Shown here: in pieces, positions 1-10,831 of the stretch
How positions within the stretch are numbered: the first letter of the stretch is position 1
Layout of the letters: each line of letters starts with the position of its first letter
The notes under the pieces: model-generated
Seen by the model: only the letters and a program-made list of their open reading frames with translations
Told to the model about the DNA's origin: nothing
Databases searched by the model: none
Made by a program: the position numbers and the translations under genes
Assembly: GCA_001599755.1 (NCBI GenBank)
Contig: BCHX01000001.1
Coordinates: forward strand, 1,240,001-1,304,000
DNA: 64,000 nucleotides
Source: Gliomastix tumulicola
Taxonomy: Eukaryota; Ascomycota; Sordariomycetes; Hypocreales; Bionectriaceae
Direction: 5' to 3'

Positions 1-170
1 GTAATCCTTTTTGTCACCCCCGGCCTTATTCGGAAAGTCCATCCGAGAAAATCGGCTTCGGCTAGAATCGCATATTACCAATCCTCCTAGAATTCTCATC
101 GAACGCACCTCAACAGCACGAGACTTTTCCTCTCTCAAGTTGTGCGCCTATTCTCAGGCCTTCCCTCGTC

Positions 171-1462
171 ATGGCATCAATAGCACCGACGATGCAGCGC
201 GCCCGGGCACCCATCCGGAAAGCCCTCGCTTCACAGACCTCAGCAATCCGAGCATTTGCCACCGTTCCGACCCCCGAGACCGATGCGAAATCAACATCAA
301 AGCGGAAGACCTACTTCAAAGACAGCACAGTCGCGCCCTTTTCAGACTTTGTTTCCTCTTCCGAGAAGCCCCTATCCTCTACGGACGCGTACACACTCAG
401 GACCGCTGAGGTAGGCCCCGAGGGCAAGAAGCGGACCATCACTCGACTCCCAGAATGGCTCAAGACCCCGATCCCCGCAGGCAACGAGAACTACAAGGCC
501 ATCAAGAAGGACCTACGCGGCCTTGGGCTGCACACCGTCTGCGAGGAGGCTCGCTGCCCCAACATCTCCGACTGCTGGGGCGGATCCGACAAGAGTGCCG
601 CCACGGCGACCATCATGCTCATGGGCGACACGTGCACCCGTGGCTGCCGCTTCTGCAGCGTCAAGACCAGCCGGACACCTCCGCCGCTGGACCCCCACGA
701 ACCTGAACACACGGCCGAGGCGCTGGCTAGATGGGGCCTCGGGTACGTTGTGCTGACGACCGTGGATCGAGACGACCTGGCTGACGGCGGCGCCAATCAC
801 TTTGCCGAGACGATTCGCAAGATCAAGCAGAAGAAGCCCACGTTGCTGGTAGAGGCGCTCTCGGGAGATTTCAGGGGGAACCTGGATATGGTGAAGATTC
901 TTGCCGAGAGTGGTCTGGATGTCTTCGCGCACAATGTCGAGACGGTCGAGGGTCTGACGCCGTACGTGCGTGATCGGAGGGCAACTTTCCGGCAGAGTCT
1001 CAGCGTGCTCAAGCATGCCAAGGATGTGATGGGCGAGGGGAACCTCATCACCAAGACAAGTCTCATGCTTGGTCTAGGCGAGCAGGAGCACGAGTTGATG
1101 GATGCTCTCAGAGGTATGTCCTTCTGGTCATGGGGTCTCAAGCTTAATACTAACCAGATCGCACAGAGCTACGCAAGGCAAACGTCGACGTCGTCACTTT
1201 CGGGCAGTACATGCGACCGACAAAGAGGCACTTGAAGGTCGAGAAGTACGTCACCCCCGACGAGTTCGAGATGTGGCGAACAAGGGCACTCGACATGGGC
1301 TTCCTCTACTGCGCAAGCGGACCCCTTGTCCGCTCCTCATACAAGGCTGGCGAGGCCTTCATTGAGAACGTCTTGCGAAAGAGAGCTGGTCAGAAGGCCC
1401 AGGCAAGCGACAGCCTGAGTCAGGCTGCGGCTCTGGGAGCTGAGACGTCTCAGTCTGTTTAG
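171..1462 (+). CDS. LIP5: Lipoyl synthase, mitochondrial (radical SAM)
   Basis: Inserts two sulfurs into octanoyl groups on the E2 and H proteins of mitochondrial 2-oxoacid dehydrogenases and the glycine cleavage system. Two exons, 171-1113 and 1167-1462, flank a 53-bp intron (GTATGT donor, TACTAAC branch point, CACAG acceptor) and give 412 residues, the usual fungal length. The auxiliary cluster motif CEEARCPNISDC lies near residues 124-135, the radical-SAM motif CTRGCRFC near 155-162, and the C-terminal RSSY motif is in exon 2. The first 40 residues are rich in Arg, Ala and Ser and poor in acidic residues, as expected for a mitochondrial presequence. The ATG at 171 is in frame with this presequence. 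All key cysteines are present, so identity is near certain; the exact splice site is inferred from protein continuity (DALR/ELRKANVDVVTFGQYM). Confidence 0.96.
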
Positions 1463-2159
1463 ACGCGGGGAATGTACACAACCTTACAGCACGTGAACAG
1501 CAGCAAATCCTATATAATTACACACAAAATGGCCTACGTCAGGGTGCGTAGGCGGGCGTTTTCTGGATCGGATGAAAGGGAAACTCAACTACTGGATAGC
1601 TTGACCAACAGACTGGCCTTCAACCGGCCCCATATACATGCTAATGAACACTTCTATTCACACACAAAAATGGCCCTAGTCGGCTGTATTGGTGCACATC
1701 GCTGCTAGTCATCCCGTCTCCCACGAGGACCGTGACACCGCAACGCCTTGCGATGGCAATCAGATGGCGCGTTTTGCATGTGCAGCAGTCATGCCGCCCA
1801 CCAAACACGTCCAGATGTAGTGTCTGACGAGGAGGCCACGGCAAGCTTCGAGGGAAAGCGCGATTGAGGCGCCTGCCCTGCATCTCCCAGTCACCGTGCC
1901 TTTGGCTGCGCTCCTTCCTCACCCCGTCACCATCTCCAAACCCAGGGCGCTCCTCCCTATTTCGCATTTGACCTCCTTCCTCCGCTTCATCTTCTCGAAC
2001 TTTCGGTGCAAGCTCTTTTCTCTACTTCTGTTCGCGATATCTACGAGTGCCAGACTCCGTCCCAGTTCATCCAGTCATTCGTTAACCTACGCCGCTTTCT
2101 CGGCAGCCAGTCTACGATTTTGCCATCATATCTATTCCCCCACGACCTTCATCTTGACC
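1463..2159. other. Intergenic: LIP5 3' end and GH55 promoter
   Basis: About 700 bp between co-directional genes. The last 250 bases before the GH55 ATG are pyrimidine-rich, as in many fungal leaders. I see no RNA gene or repeat. Confidence 0.6.
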
Positions 2160-4692
2160 ATGGTATCGCGAGCGTTCCTCGCGCGCGTACTGCTATGGGC
2201 CACAAGCTGCGCAGCCGCGTTCTGGATGGATGAGATCGACCACCTTGGAATATCACCCTATCATCCAGACGGTATCAACTACCAAGTATTCCGCAATGTG
2301 AAATCCTTTGGCGCTGTCGGGGATGGAGGTACGTATCTAGCATGTCGTCCAAGTATCTTCTGTTAACATCCATTATCTTAGTGGCCGACGACACCGCCGC
2401 CATCAATGCGGCCATCTCAGCCGGCAAGAGATGCAATCCCGGCGAGTGCAAGGGCAGCGTTGTTTCCCCTGCGACAGTCTACTTCCCTTCCGGGTCTGTA
2501 CCCCCCGGAGCTCGTAGGAAACACAAGCGCTCAGGCTAATCTAAGACCACAGCACGTATCTTGTCTCCGATTCCATCATTGATCTGTACCACACCCAGCT
2601 GGTCGGAGATCCGACCAACAAGCCCATCATCCGAGCCTCTCCGGATTTCAACGAGAACACCTTCGGCATAATCGACGCGAATCCATACCAGCCTGGGGGC
2701 TTTCTTGCTTGGAACTCCACCAACACATTCTTCAGGCAGATTCGCAACCTGGTCATCGATACGACCGCTCTCCCTGTCCAGTTCCGTGCTGTCGGCATAC
2801 ATTGGCCTTCGTCTCAGGCCACCGCGATCACAAATTGCGACTTTCTCCTGTCGGAAGTCCCTGGAAACAAACACATCGGGCTTTTCATCGAGGAAGGCTC
2901 TGGAGGTCTACTTAATGACCTCTACTTCTACGGTGGCGACACTGCTGCCATCCTGGGGAACCAGCAGTACACGGCGCGGAATATCTGGTTCTTCAATGCC
3001 TACATCGCCATCAGCGTCAAATGGAACTGGGGCTGGACCTTCAAGGGGATGCATTTCAGAGACTGCGTTGTCGGCATTCAGATGGACCAAGATCAGGCGT
3101 CAACTGGTTCCATCACGCTGATCGACAGCGACTTCGACCACGTCGACACGGCCATCATCACAACTCGCAATATCCAAGATAATCACGGTACTAATGGAAC
3201 CCTTGCGATGGAGAATGTGCATTTTCAGGGCGTCAACAAGGTGCTGGATGGACCGACAGGAATCATTCTTACCGAAAGCAACCTCCCACAGAACAGCAAC
3301 GACCTGTTCATCATGGTGCGCAATGCATAGTCTAGAGTCTGGCCGGAATGCTAACTATACCACAGGGACATGTAGTCAACAGTGTTGGCTTGTTTGCGCA
3401 GACCGGTTTCTACAATCAGACTAACTCGCGGAGCCACTCTCTTGTAGAGGGAGGTGCTTACTACGAGCGGTCTAAAGTACGTGCGACATGCGATCTAGTA
3501 TCTGAAGCCAATGCTAATATCTTGAACACAGCCCCTCTATGACACCTTTCCTGCATCGTCATTCGTCTCAGCTCGCCATTTTGGCGCCCTAGGAGATGGG
3601 GCCACCGACGATACCGCCGCACTCAATGCTCTCCTAAGTCATACTTCCCAGCAGGGCCTAATCGCCTTTCTGGATGCAGGCACCTATCTCGTCACGGATA
3701 CCATCTTCATTCCCCCGGAAGCGAAGATTGTTGGCGAGCCGATGGCCACAGTCATCATGGGAGCCGGAGCAAACTTCCAGGACATCAACAACCCCCGGCC
3801 TGTTATCAGAGTGGGAGATCCGGGACAGACTGGTGTTGTTGAATGGTCTGATACTTTTGTGTCGACTCGAGGGCCGTGCGCAGGAGCAATCCTCATCGAG
3901 TATAATTTGTTCTCTCCAGACCTGCCATCTGGCATGTGGGATGTTCACACCAGAATAGGCGGCTTTCCGGGGACGGATCTGTCGCTCTCGCAATGTCCCG
4001 CCATTACGGCTGATACCGCAATCAACCCGAGCTGCATCGCAGCTTTCATGAGTATGCACATCACTGCCGAAGCAGGGGGTCTCTTCACCGAGAATTGCTG
4101 GCTCTGGGTTGCGGATCATGATCTTGAGGATGATCAGTACCAGCGAATCACCATCTTTGCCGGTCGTGGGCTGCTCATCGATTCGCAGAGAGGTCGCATT
4201 TGGCTCAGTGCCACAGGATCGGAGCACCATGTGCTATACCAGTACCAACTGGTCAACACACATGATGTATACCTTGGTCATCTTCAGACCGAGAGCCCCT
4301 ATTTTCAACCACTGCCACCTGCACGATATCCCTTCCCCGCGATATCGACGCTCTACGACCCGCAGTTTGAATCGGATTGCATGAAATCGACAGTAGAGCC
4401 ATGCGAGTCGTCCTGGGCAATGCGGATTTTGAACTCCAGCGATGTTGTTGTCCACGGTGCTGGGCTTTACTCGTTCTTCAAGAACTACGATCACACTTGC
4501 TCTCGAGAAAACTCAACTGAGAACTGCCAGGAGAGAGTCATGGCTGTGCAGAATAGCTCTGCAAATGTCAAATTCCTCGGCCTCAGCACTGTGGGCGCTC
4601 GCATCATGATCCAGCAAGACGGGTTCGACCTTGTTCCCGCCAGCCCCAACAACAGCACGTTTGCGGACACTCTCGCCCTATACTATCCTTAG
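2160..4692 (+). CDS. Secreted GH55 exo-beta-1,3-glucanase
   Basis: Predicted extracellular beta-1,3-glucanase for wall turnover or laminarin use. Five exons: 2160-2328, 2382-2493, 2553-3315, 3366-3476 and 3532-4692, with introns of 50-59 bp, give 771 residues, typical of GH55. Residues 1-20 form a signal peptide ending near CAAAF. Two pectate-lyase-like (Pectate_lyase_3) beta-helix halves are plain: the first starts at FRNVKSFGAVGDGVADDTAA, the second at SARHFGALGDGATDDTAA early in exon 5. This tandem is the hallmark of the family. Several NxS/T sequons are visible, fitting secretion. The start is the ATG heading the signal peptide; the frame is open further upstream but without an ATG. The family is certain; exo mode is inferred from the family, not from visible residues. 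Confidence 0.93.
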
Positions 4693-4826
4693 GCCAAAAA
4701 TCTATTCTCATAATGCTGGTTGCTTACATGTGAGTTTACATCAGCTAGGGAGGAATATACTGTGGCTCGCATCAGAAGGTTGCGAGGGGATCGGGTATCA
4801 AATTTGATGGAAGATTTTTTGGCGCG

Positions 4827-6012
4827 CTAGGCGTCTTCCCAGACACCTCTCAAAGCCGTTAATGCAATCAAAATAGCTTCTTCAGTCCGTATCGTCCGGC
4901 TTCCTTGATTCGGGAGGACGTTGACCCATGAGTCGAAGAGGTTTTTCGTGTTCGGGCCTACCAAGTCCTTTGTGGCGAGGTCTTTGTCGTTCATAGCTGC
5001 GTATTCCAATCCTCGAGGCCCGCCGAAGAGGACTAACAGGTGCTTAAACTTGACCTTTTGGTCTGACGGGAACGCTTTCGAGACCGGGTCTCCCCGCTCT
5101 GATGTCGCGATGCTATAGTCGTAACCATCCGGGTAGATGCTCTCGGTAAAGACGGCCGACAGCGAGTCGCATTTCCGTACGCTGTAGCCCCAATAGTAGC
5201 CGCCCTCCGTCCTAGGCACGTCAGGCTCGACCACCTGGGGATACTGAGACTCGTCGTCCGGGAACTTGAGCGTCAACTTCAAGCCCGGCGGCACCTCGGA
5301 CTCGATCTCGACAGGCTGGCCGAGTCCGACCTCAACAAGCGTACCATCTCCCGTGCTCGTCTCCCCCTCGATCGTCACCCCTTCCCTGTACCGGATCCAT
5401 TCCTTCGGGTTCGGGTGGTGCGGCATGTCGAGGCTGGGCAGCAGGGCCGTCAGGCGCAGGTTCGGGTGCAGGGGGAAGAGGGTCTTGCGCAGGAAGGGCG
5501 GCTCGTTGACGTAGGAGAGGAGGTGGGCGATGAAGTGGCACGGGTCGGCGTCGCCCGTGTAGGCCGTGTGGTTCGGGTTGGCGTTGCGCGAGGCGGGCGG
5601 GGCGTCGTCGAAGATGACGACTTCGTCTATGGCGAAGATGGCGAGGGCGCGGGCGATGCGGCCGGTGACGATGGTCTTGAGCTCTGTCGTCGCGAGGCTG
5701 TGGCGTTGTGTGCTAATGTTAGCAGGACAGCATCTTCCGTAGGGGGGTTCTAGTTTTTGGAGGCTTGACGAAGGGGAGGAGCGGCGCGCACGCACTTGGA
5801 GAGGATGCTGCTTGGCACAGCGACGGAGACGGTCCAGTTTCGTCCAGTCTCCTTGGGAGTGTACGAAGCTGACGGCTTGAAGGATGTTTCATCTTGGGCA
5901 CTGCTAGTCTTGCGTTTCTGTGAAGATTGTTAGTTCCAATGTCTTCGACGGGATTGGCTGCTCTCAGAAGTAGCTTGGATCGCACCTTGGATTTGTGCTG
6001 GTGGGAGCCCAT
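4827..6012 (-). CDS. SPOUT-family RNA methyltransferase (SPOUT1/C9orf114-like)
   Basis: Putative RNA methyltransferase of the DUF171/SPOUT1 family (PF02598). Three exons on the minus strand: 6012-5986 (only nine codons), 5917-5796 and 5712-4827, separated by 68- and 83-bp introns with clear branch points, giving 344 residues. The short N-terminus is basic (HQHKSKKRK). The core starts at WTVSVAVPSSILSN, continues with ELKTIVTGRIARALAIFAID and the acidic EVVIFDD, and ends with the SPOUT knot region around VLFGGPRGLEYA and LPNQGSRTIRTEEAILIAL. In this family an OB-like insert (here about residues 130-200) separates the two halves of the knotted fold. The gene is divergent from the thioredoxin gene over 369 bp. 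Family assignment is firm; the RNA substrate cannot be read from sequence. Confidence 0.9.
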
Positions 6013-6381
6013 CTTGTCGAGGCCTATATGTTGAGTTCGAAGACCGTTTTGACTAAGAAGTACCAAAGACACCTTTGAGCTAGATTCAATGTATGAATTA
6101 AACAAAAAGAAGCAAAGTCTTTCTGACAATGGCCAATAATGAGGACAGAGACCAGGATGCTTGACGCTGGTGAAGGCCGCCGAAAAGCTGCAGGTGGGAC
6201 CTTGAATTGTCCGGCAGAATGTTGGAGCTCGGCCTGACCGCCTTCCGCATTTGATTCACGCCACCTTTCAGAGCACCTCATCCAGCCTCGATTTATCATC
6301 AGCCATCCCCCCCAAACAACCAGCTCTCCTTCGTCGCTCCCCCATTTTGCCTCGTTCCTTTTCCCTCGCTATCTCGTCACC
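6013..6381. other. Bidirectional promoter region
   Basis: 369 bp shared by the SPOUT gene (-) and the thioredoxin gene (+). The 100 bases before 6382 are C/T-rich. No distinctive motif recognised. Confidence 0.5.
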
Positions 6382-7261
6382 ATGAGCGGTCCTGTGAACA
6401 TCGGCTCTGCCGCCGAATGGCAGAGCCTGCTCTCCGACACCAACGTTGTCATCGCCGACTGTACAAACACCCGCGCCCCTCCCCTCGTTCCCCATCATCG
6501 CGAACTCAGCTAACAAGCGGCCTGACGCGGCGCGCTCCTCCCCCTCTAGTCTACGCCGACTGGTGCGGCCCCTGCAAGATGATCGCCCCTCACTACGAGC
6601 GCCTCGCAAAGGAGCACTCCCGCCCGAAGAAGGTGGCCTTCGCCAAGGTCAACGTCGACACGCAATCCGCCGTCGCGCGCTCCAACAACGTCGCCGCCAT
6701 GCCCACCTTCAAGATCTTCCACGGCGGCAGCTGCGTCGAGACCATCAAGGGCGCCAACCCGTCCGCGCTCAGCGAGGCCATCGCCAAGGCCGTCCGGCTC
6801 GCCGACGCGGCGCCGGGGGCCAAGTCCGGGGACGCCTTCAAGTCCCCCGGGCGGACCCTGGGGAGCGATGAGCCCGTGGCGGGAGGGCGCGGGTTCGACT
6901 TCACCGGCATCCTGAACCTGGCCATCATGGTCCTGGGACTGTACCTGGTCTCGCTGTTTTCGGCACGTAACAACCCGAAGGAGGAGTGATGATGAAAGCG
7001 GTTTCCCCCATGTGAATACTAGTTTCATGGAACGATATCTACGAGGAACGTGTTGCTGACTGGGGCTTGACTATACAGTTCGACGCCCTGGCCGCGGCGG
7101 AAAGTTCGAGATTCAACGTCCACAAGTCGGATTCAAAGAGCGGCCCCCGGCCAGCCAACGGCAACGGAGCTGCGGGCGGCGCCGCCGGCAAGAACGGTGC
7201 CCGGCAGGCCGCTGCGCAGAAGCCGGCGTTCCGGACGCTGGCGGATCTTGGGTCCGAGTGA
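6382..7261 (+). CDS. Thioredoxin-domain protein with C-terminal membrane anchor
   Basis: Disulfide reductase of the thioredoxin fold, probably membrane-tethered. Exon 1 is 6382-6460; an 89-bp GTACAA intron follows; exon 2 starts at 6550. Active site ADWCGPCKM lies near residues 29-37 and the cis-Pro loop is AMPTFKIF. A hydrophobic segment near residues 144-163 (ILNLAIMVLGLYLVSLFS) could be a tail anchor. Reading straight on stops at 6989 (172 residues). I prefer a second intron, 6963-7078, joining LVSLFS to FDALAAAESSRFNVHK and ending RTLADLGSE at 7261 (224 residues). The downstream exon has GC-rich third positions, and its acceptor TATACAG has a CTGAC branch point at 7056. Its donor would be GCACGT, a GC-AG intron. 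The conserved-looking tail, recalled from related fungal proteins, supports this. The 6989 stop is the fallback. Confidence 0.78.
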
Positions 7262-7664
7262 GGACGAGGTGGGAGGACGTGATGCATCGGGGGTTTACGA
7301 AGCGTACCTTTTACGGCTTGATTGGTTTTGCTTTGCGTTATGGCGTTTGCGTATGGAATACAGGAGACTTTGTCGCTATGACTTCGTGACCCTCTGCAGC
7401 AAGTACCTAGCTGAGATCGCGTGAATTCCTTAATCTCGGAAGAAGTCGGCGCCCTTGCAGTGACAGATGGCGCTCCTTATCCCTGGTAAGCCTGCTCAGA
7501 CTACAGTTGTAACTTATAGATGCGCACACTGTATGCTGTATGTTCGTATCTTAAGATCAGTGCTGTCAACTTAGTCGCAAGTCCTCCAAACACGCTATTC
7601 CAGCTATCACTGAACATCATCCACATGGTGGGCGAGATCTCATGTGGGCCTTGTAATCGCTCAG

Positions 7665-7669
7665 CCAAT
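7665..7669 (+). promoter_or_regulatory. CCAAT box upstream of RSM22
   Basis: CCAAT within CAGCCAATCAGA, about 150 bp upstream of the RSM22 ATG, the position expected for a fungal CCAAT-binding (Hap) complex site. Motif match only. Confidence 0.4.
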
Positions 7670-7704
7670 CAGATCACCCCAATTCCCTCTTACCCAGTTA
7701 GCTT

Positions 7705-7710
7705 CACGTG
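7705..7710. promoter_or_regulatory. CACGTG box upstream of RSM22
   Basis: CACGTG, 110 bp upstream of the ATG at 7820. It matches bHLH (Cbf1-type) sites that recur upstream of several genes in this window. Motif match only. Confidence 0.4.
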
Positions 7711-7819
7711 CTAGCGCGCAACTGCCAAAAAGTTCGTCCAGCGCTTCGACGCCGTCATCAACCTTCCATCAAATCCATTCTGTACCATATCCTGTCCTTT
7801 GTTTTAATACCATTTCAAG

Positions 7820-10330
7820 ATGCTTACAGCAAGAGGCGTCCGGAACGCCTGTCCAAAGCAGTCCTTTCCTTCACGAATTCTTTCCACACGCAATGCACCG
7901 CAACATGTATCATTAAATCGATTCGCCTGCACATCCACCATCAACCAGAGAAAGCCCTTCCCAGCTCCCACGCGCCGCGCCTTCACGACATCGCGACCCT
8001 TCCTACAGACCGAGTCAGCAGCTCCCGTGCTGCAAGACCCGCCGAACAGCGAGGACGTCGAAAAAGTCGTCCGCGAGGCGAGGCAGCGCTTCAAAGATAC
8101 CCTGCCCAAGGACTACCTCACCGAGGAGGAGTACGCCCTCTACGTGCGACTGTACGGACCCCCGTTACGCGAGACAGAACCGGAGGATGTAGGGATACAT
8201 ACGCACGTTGAGCTGGAGCCGGATCTGTCCAGTGTGGGCAAGGATGGCGTTGCGCTGAGGGAGCTGGAGAACGGGACGTTCGAGGAGATCACGTACGACC
8301 TTCCACCCAGGGACGCCGAAGAGGAGCTCGACGAAGCTATCAGCGAGGAGCTGGAGCCAGAAAATGAAGAAGAAATTATCGAGGATTTGGAGAACGCCCT
8401 GGTCGGGGTGGAGATACCAGAGGACGCGCCCGGCTATGTCGAGGCCGTGGCAAGGAGCCAGCGGGAGGCCGACGCCATGTACAAGCTAGCAGAGACCTTC
8501 GAAAAGACACAGCGGCAGCGGCAGGAAGCGGAGGCTGCGGCCGCCAAGGAGGAGCTTGAGGAAGAGCTACCAGAAGACGTCGCAGCGGCATCATGGCCGG
8601 AAGAGAGACAGCTCGTCAGAGGGGAGAGAGACTACGAGCAGTCGGAGCAGCGTTTTCACCCGCATACCTTAGCCGGCAGCTTTCACGGGTCGCCCGTCGA
8701 GATTCTCCTGCCGAAGTACGAGCTCGTTGACCCTATTGCGGACCTCCTTCGACGATCACACATCGACCACGTCAGACAGGCGGCGGAGAAGGCATACGGT
8801 GGTGGCGGTCTGCCGTTGTCAGCGGAGATGGTGCTGAGCAGAAAGAGCGGCCATATGGGCGGTGTCCCCATGCTAGGTGATCAGAAACACATGACAGAGG
8901 TCGAGGCAGACGCGTTCATCGCGGGCTTCCTCCCGCCAGCCTATGCCTCCATCTTCTCGGCGCTCCGCGAGGTGCGCAGACGCGTCGGCAGCGAATGGAT
9001 TCAGTCGAAGCTGAGGAAAGGAGGTCCAGGGCTAAGTGTCCTCGATACTGGGTCGGGAGGCGCGGGTCTACTCGCTTGGGAGCAGATCCTCTACGCTGAA
9101 TGGGACCTCCTGAAGGAGAAGGGGCAGGCTAAGGGGCTGGATCCCCCAGGCAAGAAGACAGTCATCGCCTCGGCCGACCGGCTACGACACCGACTCAAGC
9201 AGTTCCTCCACGATACGACCTTCCTACCACGCATGCCGGACTACGAACACTCTGGTGAGATGCGCGGTCCCAGGTTAGAGGGCGGAGACCAGCAGCAGCC
9301 GAAAAAGGAGTACGACCTAATCATTGCATCTCACCTACTTCTCCGCGAGACGGAGTCCCACCGTCGCCAGGCCGTGCTGAACAACCTCTGGCATCTACTA
9401 AAGAAGGACGGCGGTGTCCTCATCATCATCGAGAAAGCTCACCCCCGAGGCTTCGAGGCCGTCGCACACGCACGAGACACCATCCTGAACACATTCCTCC
9501 TCGACGAGGATGGAAAGCCGCGGGTATCCCCCGAGGACTTCAACCCGACGTTCCACCGCGAGCCTGAGCCGGGCCACGTCATCGCGCCCTGCACGACGCA
9601 GGGCACGTGTCCCATGTACCCGGAGCCGGGCAAGTACACGGGCAGGAAGGACTACTGCCACTTCAGCCAGCGATTCGTACGGCCCAACTTCTACACGCGG
9701 ATGCTGAACAAGAAGCACGACAACAAGGGCGAGGTCGAGTTCAGCTACGTGGCCGTCCAGCGCGGCGTCTCCCGGACCGGCAAGATCAGAGGCGCCGAGG
9801 CGACGGAGCGCGCGCAGAGGGGCTACGAGCACGGCGAGGAGGAGCAGCCGGACTTCCAGGCACTCCCGCGGCTGCTTCTCCCGGCGCTGAAGCGCAAGGG
9901 CCACGTGACGATGGACGTGTGCACGCCCGAGGGCCAGGTGGAGCGGTGGACGGTGCCCAAGAGCTTCAGCAAGCTGGCGTACCATGACGCGCGCAAGTCG
10001 CGCTGGGGCGACCTCTGGGCGCTCGGGGCCAAGACGCGTGTGCCGAGGAGCCCGCGCATCGGGCAGCCGGACGACGGCGGGAAGAAGAAGGCGGGCGCGG
10101 GCAAGCTGCGCAGGGTTGAGATTGACGGTGACACGGGGATGACGAGAGTCTCGGGGGGCGATATTGGAGGCAAGAAGGGCAAGGGCAAGGGCAAGCTGAA
10201 GAAGCGGGATGTGCTCGAGGAGCTGAGGCGAGCAACCGAGGACGAGGACGCCGAGCTGGATGCCGAGATCGCGGCTGATCTGGCAGAGATAGACGAGGAG
10301 GAGAAGAGGGACAGCCGGCGACGGCGCTGA
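7820..10330 (+). CDS. RSM22: Mitochondrial small-subunit assembly factor Rsm22 (METTL17 family)
   Basis: Methyltransferase-like protein needed for mitochondrial small ribosomal subunit biogenesis. Single exon, 836 residues, starting at the first ATG. The N-terminus is a mitochondrial presequence rich in Arg and Ser with a likely cleavage near RRAFTTSRPF. An acidic linker (about residues 80-270) precedes the Rsm22 core, which contains the SAM-pocket-like VLDTGSGGAGLLAWEQILYA and YDLIIASHLL. The cysteine-bearing segment near residues 590-620 (APCTTQGTCPMYPEPGKY, then YCHFSQRF) corresponds to the Fe-S binding region described for METTL17. The C-terminus alternates basic and acidic stretches, a lineage-specific tail. 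CCAAT and CACGTG boxes lie upstream. Identity is confident; whether it methylates RNA is not settled for the family. Confidence 0.92.
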   Translation: MLTARGVRNACPKQSFPSRILSTRNAPQHVSLNRFACTSTINQRKPFPAPTRRAFTTSRPFLQTESAAPVLQDPPNSEDVEKVVREARQRFKDTLPKDYLTEEEYALYVRLYGPPLRETEPEDVGIHTHVELEPDLSSVGKDGVALRELENGTFEEITYDLPPRDAEEELDEAISEELEPENEEEIIEDLENALVGVEIPEDAPGYVEAVARSQREADAMYKLAETFEKTQRQRQEAEAAAAKEELEEELPEDVAAASWPEERQLVRGERDYEQSEQRFHPHTLAGSFHGSPVEILLPKYELVDPIADLLRRSHIDHVRQAAEKAYGGGGLPLSAEMVLSRKSGHMGGVPMLGDQKHMTEVEADAFIAGFLPPAYASIFSALREVRRRVGSEWIQSKLRKGGPGLSVLDTGSGGAGLLAWEQILYAEWDLLKEKGQAKGLDPPGKKTVIASADRLRHRLKQFLHDTTFLPRMPDYEHSGEMRGPRLEGGDQQQPKKEYDLIIASHLLLRETESHRRQAVLNNLWHLLKKDGGVLIIIEKAHPRGFEAVAHARDTILNTFLLDEDGKPRVSPEDFNPTFHREPEPGHVIAPCTTQGTCPMYPEPGKYTGRKDYCHFSQRFVRPNFYTRMLNKKHDNKGEVEFSYVAVQRGVSRTGKIRGAEATERAQRGYEHGEEEQPDFQALPRLLLPALKRKGHVTMDVCTPEGQVERWTVPKSFSKLAYHDARKSRWGDLWALGAKTRVPRSPRIGQPDDGGKKKAGAGKLRRVEIDGDTGMTRVSGGDIGGKKGKGKGKLKKRDVLEELRRATEDEDAELDAEIAADLAEIDEEEKRDSRRRR

Positions 10331-10831
10331 GCCGACCCTGTCGCTGTATAACAGACATGTATCACCAGTATTAGTATTATCTACAGACCACGGCCGCGGC
10401 CCTGGACTATTTCGATAAAATGTAATAGAAACGTCCACGACCATGCCCCCAGGAGATGCCCGGAGATGTTGGAGTTGAAATTGAGGCCCTCTGATTGGCT
10501 GGCGGCCGATAACCGGACCTTCGGCGGGATGGCGTCAATTCTAGTTTTGTCTCGGCTGGGCAGCACGATAAGTGCTGAGTCTGGTTCTACGCTTCATGTT
10601 GAAATTAGCGTCGACCGGAGAGAGAGTCGGCCGTTGATCTATCTGTCTGTATTTTTTCTTTTTTTTATAATTATTGAGACACCTCTCTCTAATACCCTTC
10701 TTTGCTTCTGTCCATCCCATTCCTACCTTACCTTATCAACTTCCCCAAGGGGACCCTGCATTTTTATTCTTTAATTTTTTGGTACTTTTTTTTCCAGGGT
10801 CCAGAGCTGCCCCTCCCCCACCATAATAACC
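10331..10831. other. Intergenic: siroheme synthase promoter
   Basis: 501 bp between co-directional genes. ATTGG at 10494-10498 is an inverted CCAAT box. The 150 bp before the next ATG are T- and C-rich with little G, a typical fungal leader. Confidence 0.5.

Larger units (their letters stand above)
7262..7819. other. Intergenic: RSM22 promoter
   Basis: 558 bp holding the 3' end of the thioredoxin gene and the promoter of RSM22. It contains a CCAAT box and a CACGTG box, listed separately. Nothing else recognised. Confidence 0.5.

Noticed and set aside
6967..7078. Canonical GTAACA donor at 6967 for the second thioredoxin-gene intron
   Set aside because: It would join the 7079 exon out of frame, giving an Arg-rich tail, and no alternative acceptor restores the conserved-looking frame.
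9398..10444. Antisense open frame over the 3' part of RSM22
   Set aside because: Composition shadow of the sense gene; extends past its end only by chance.
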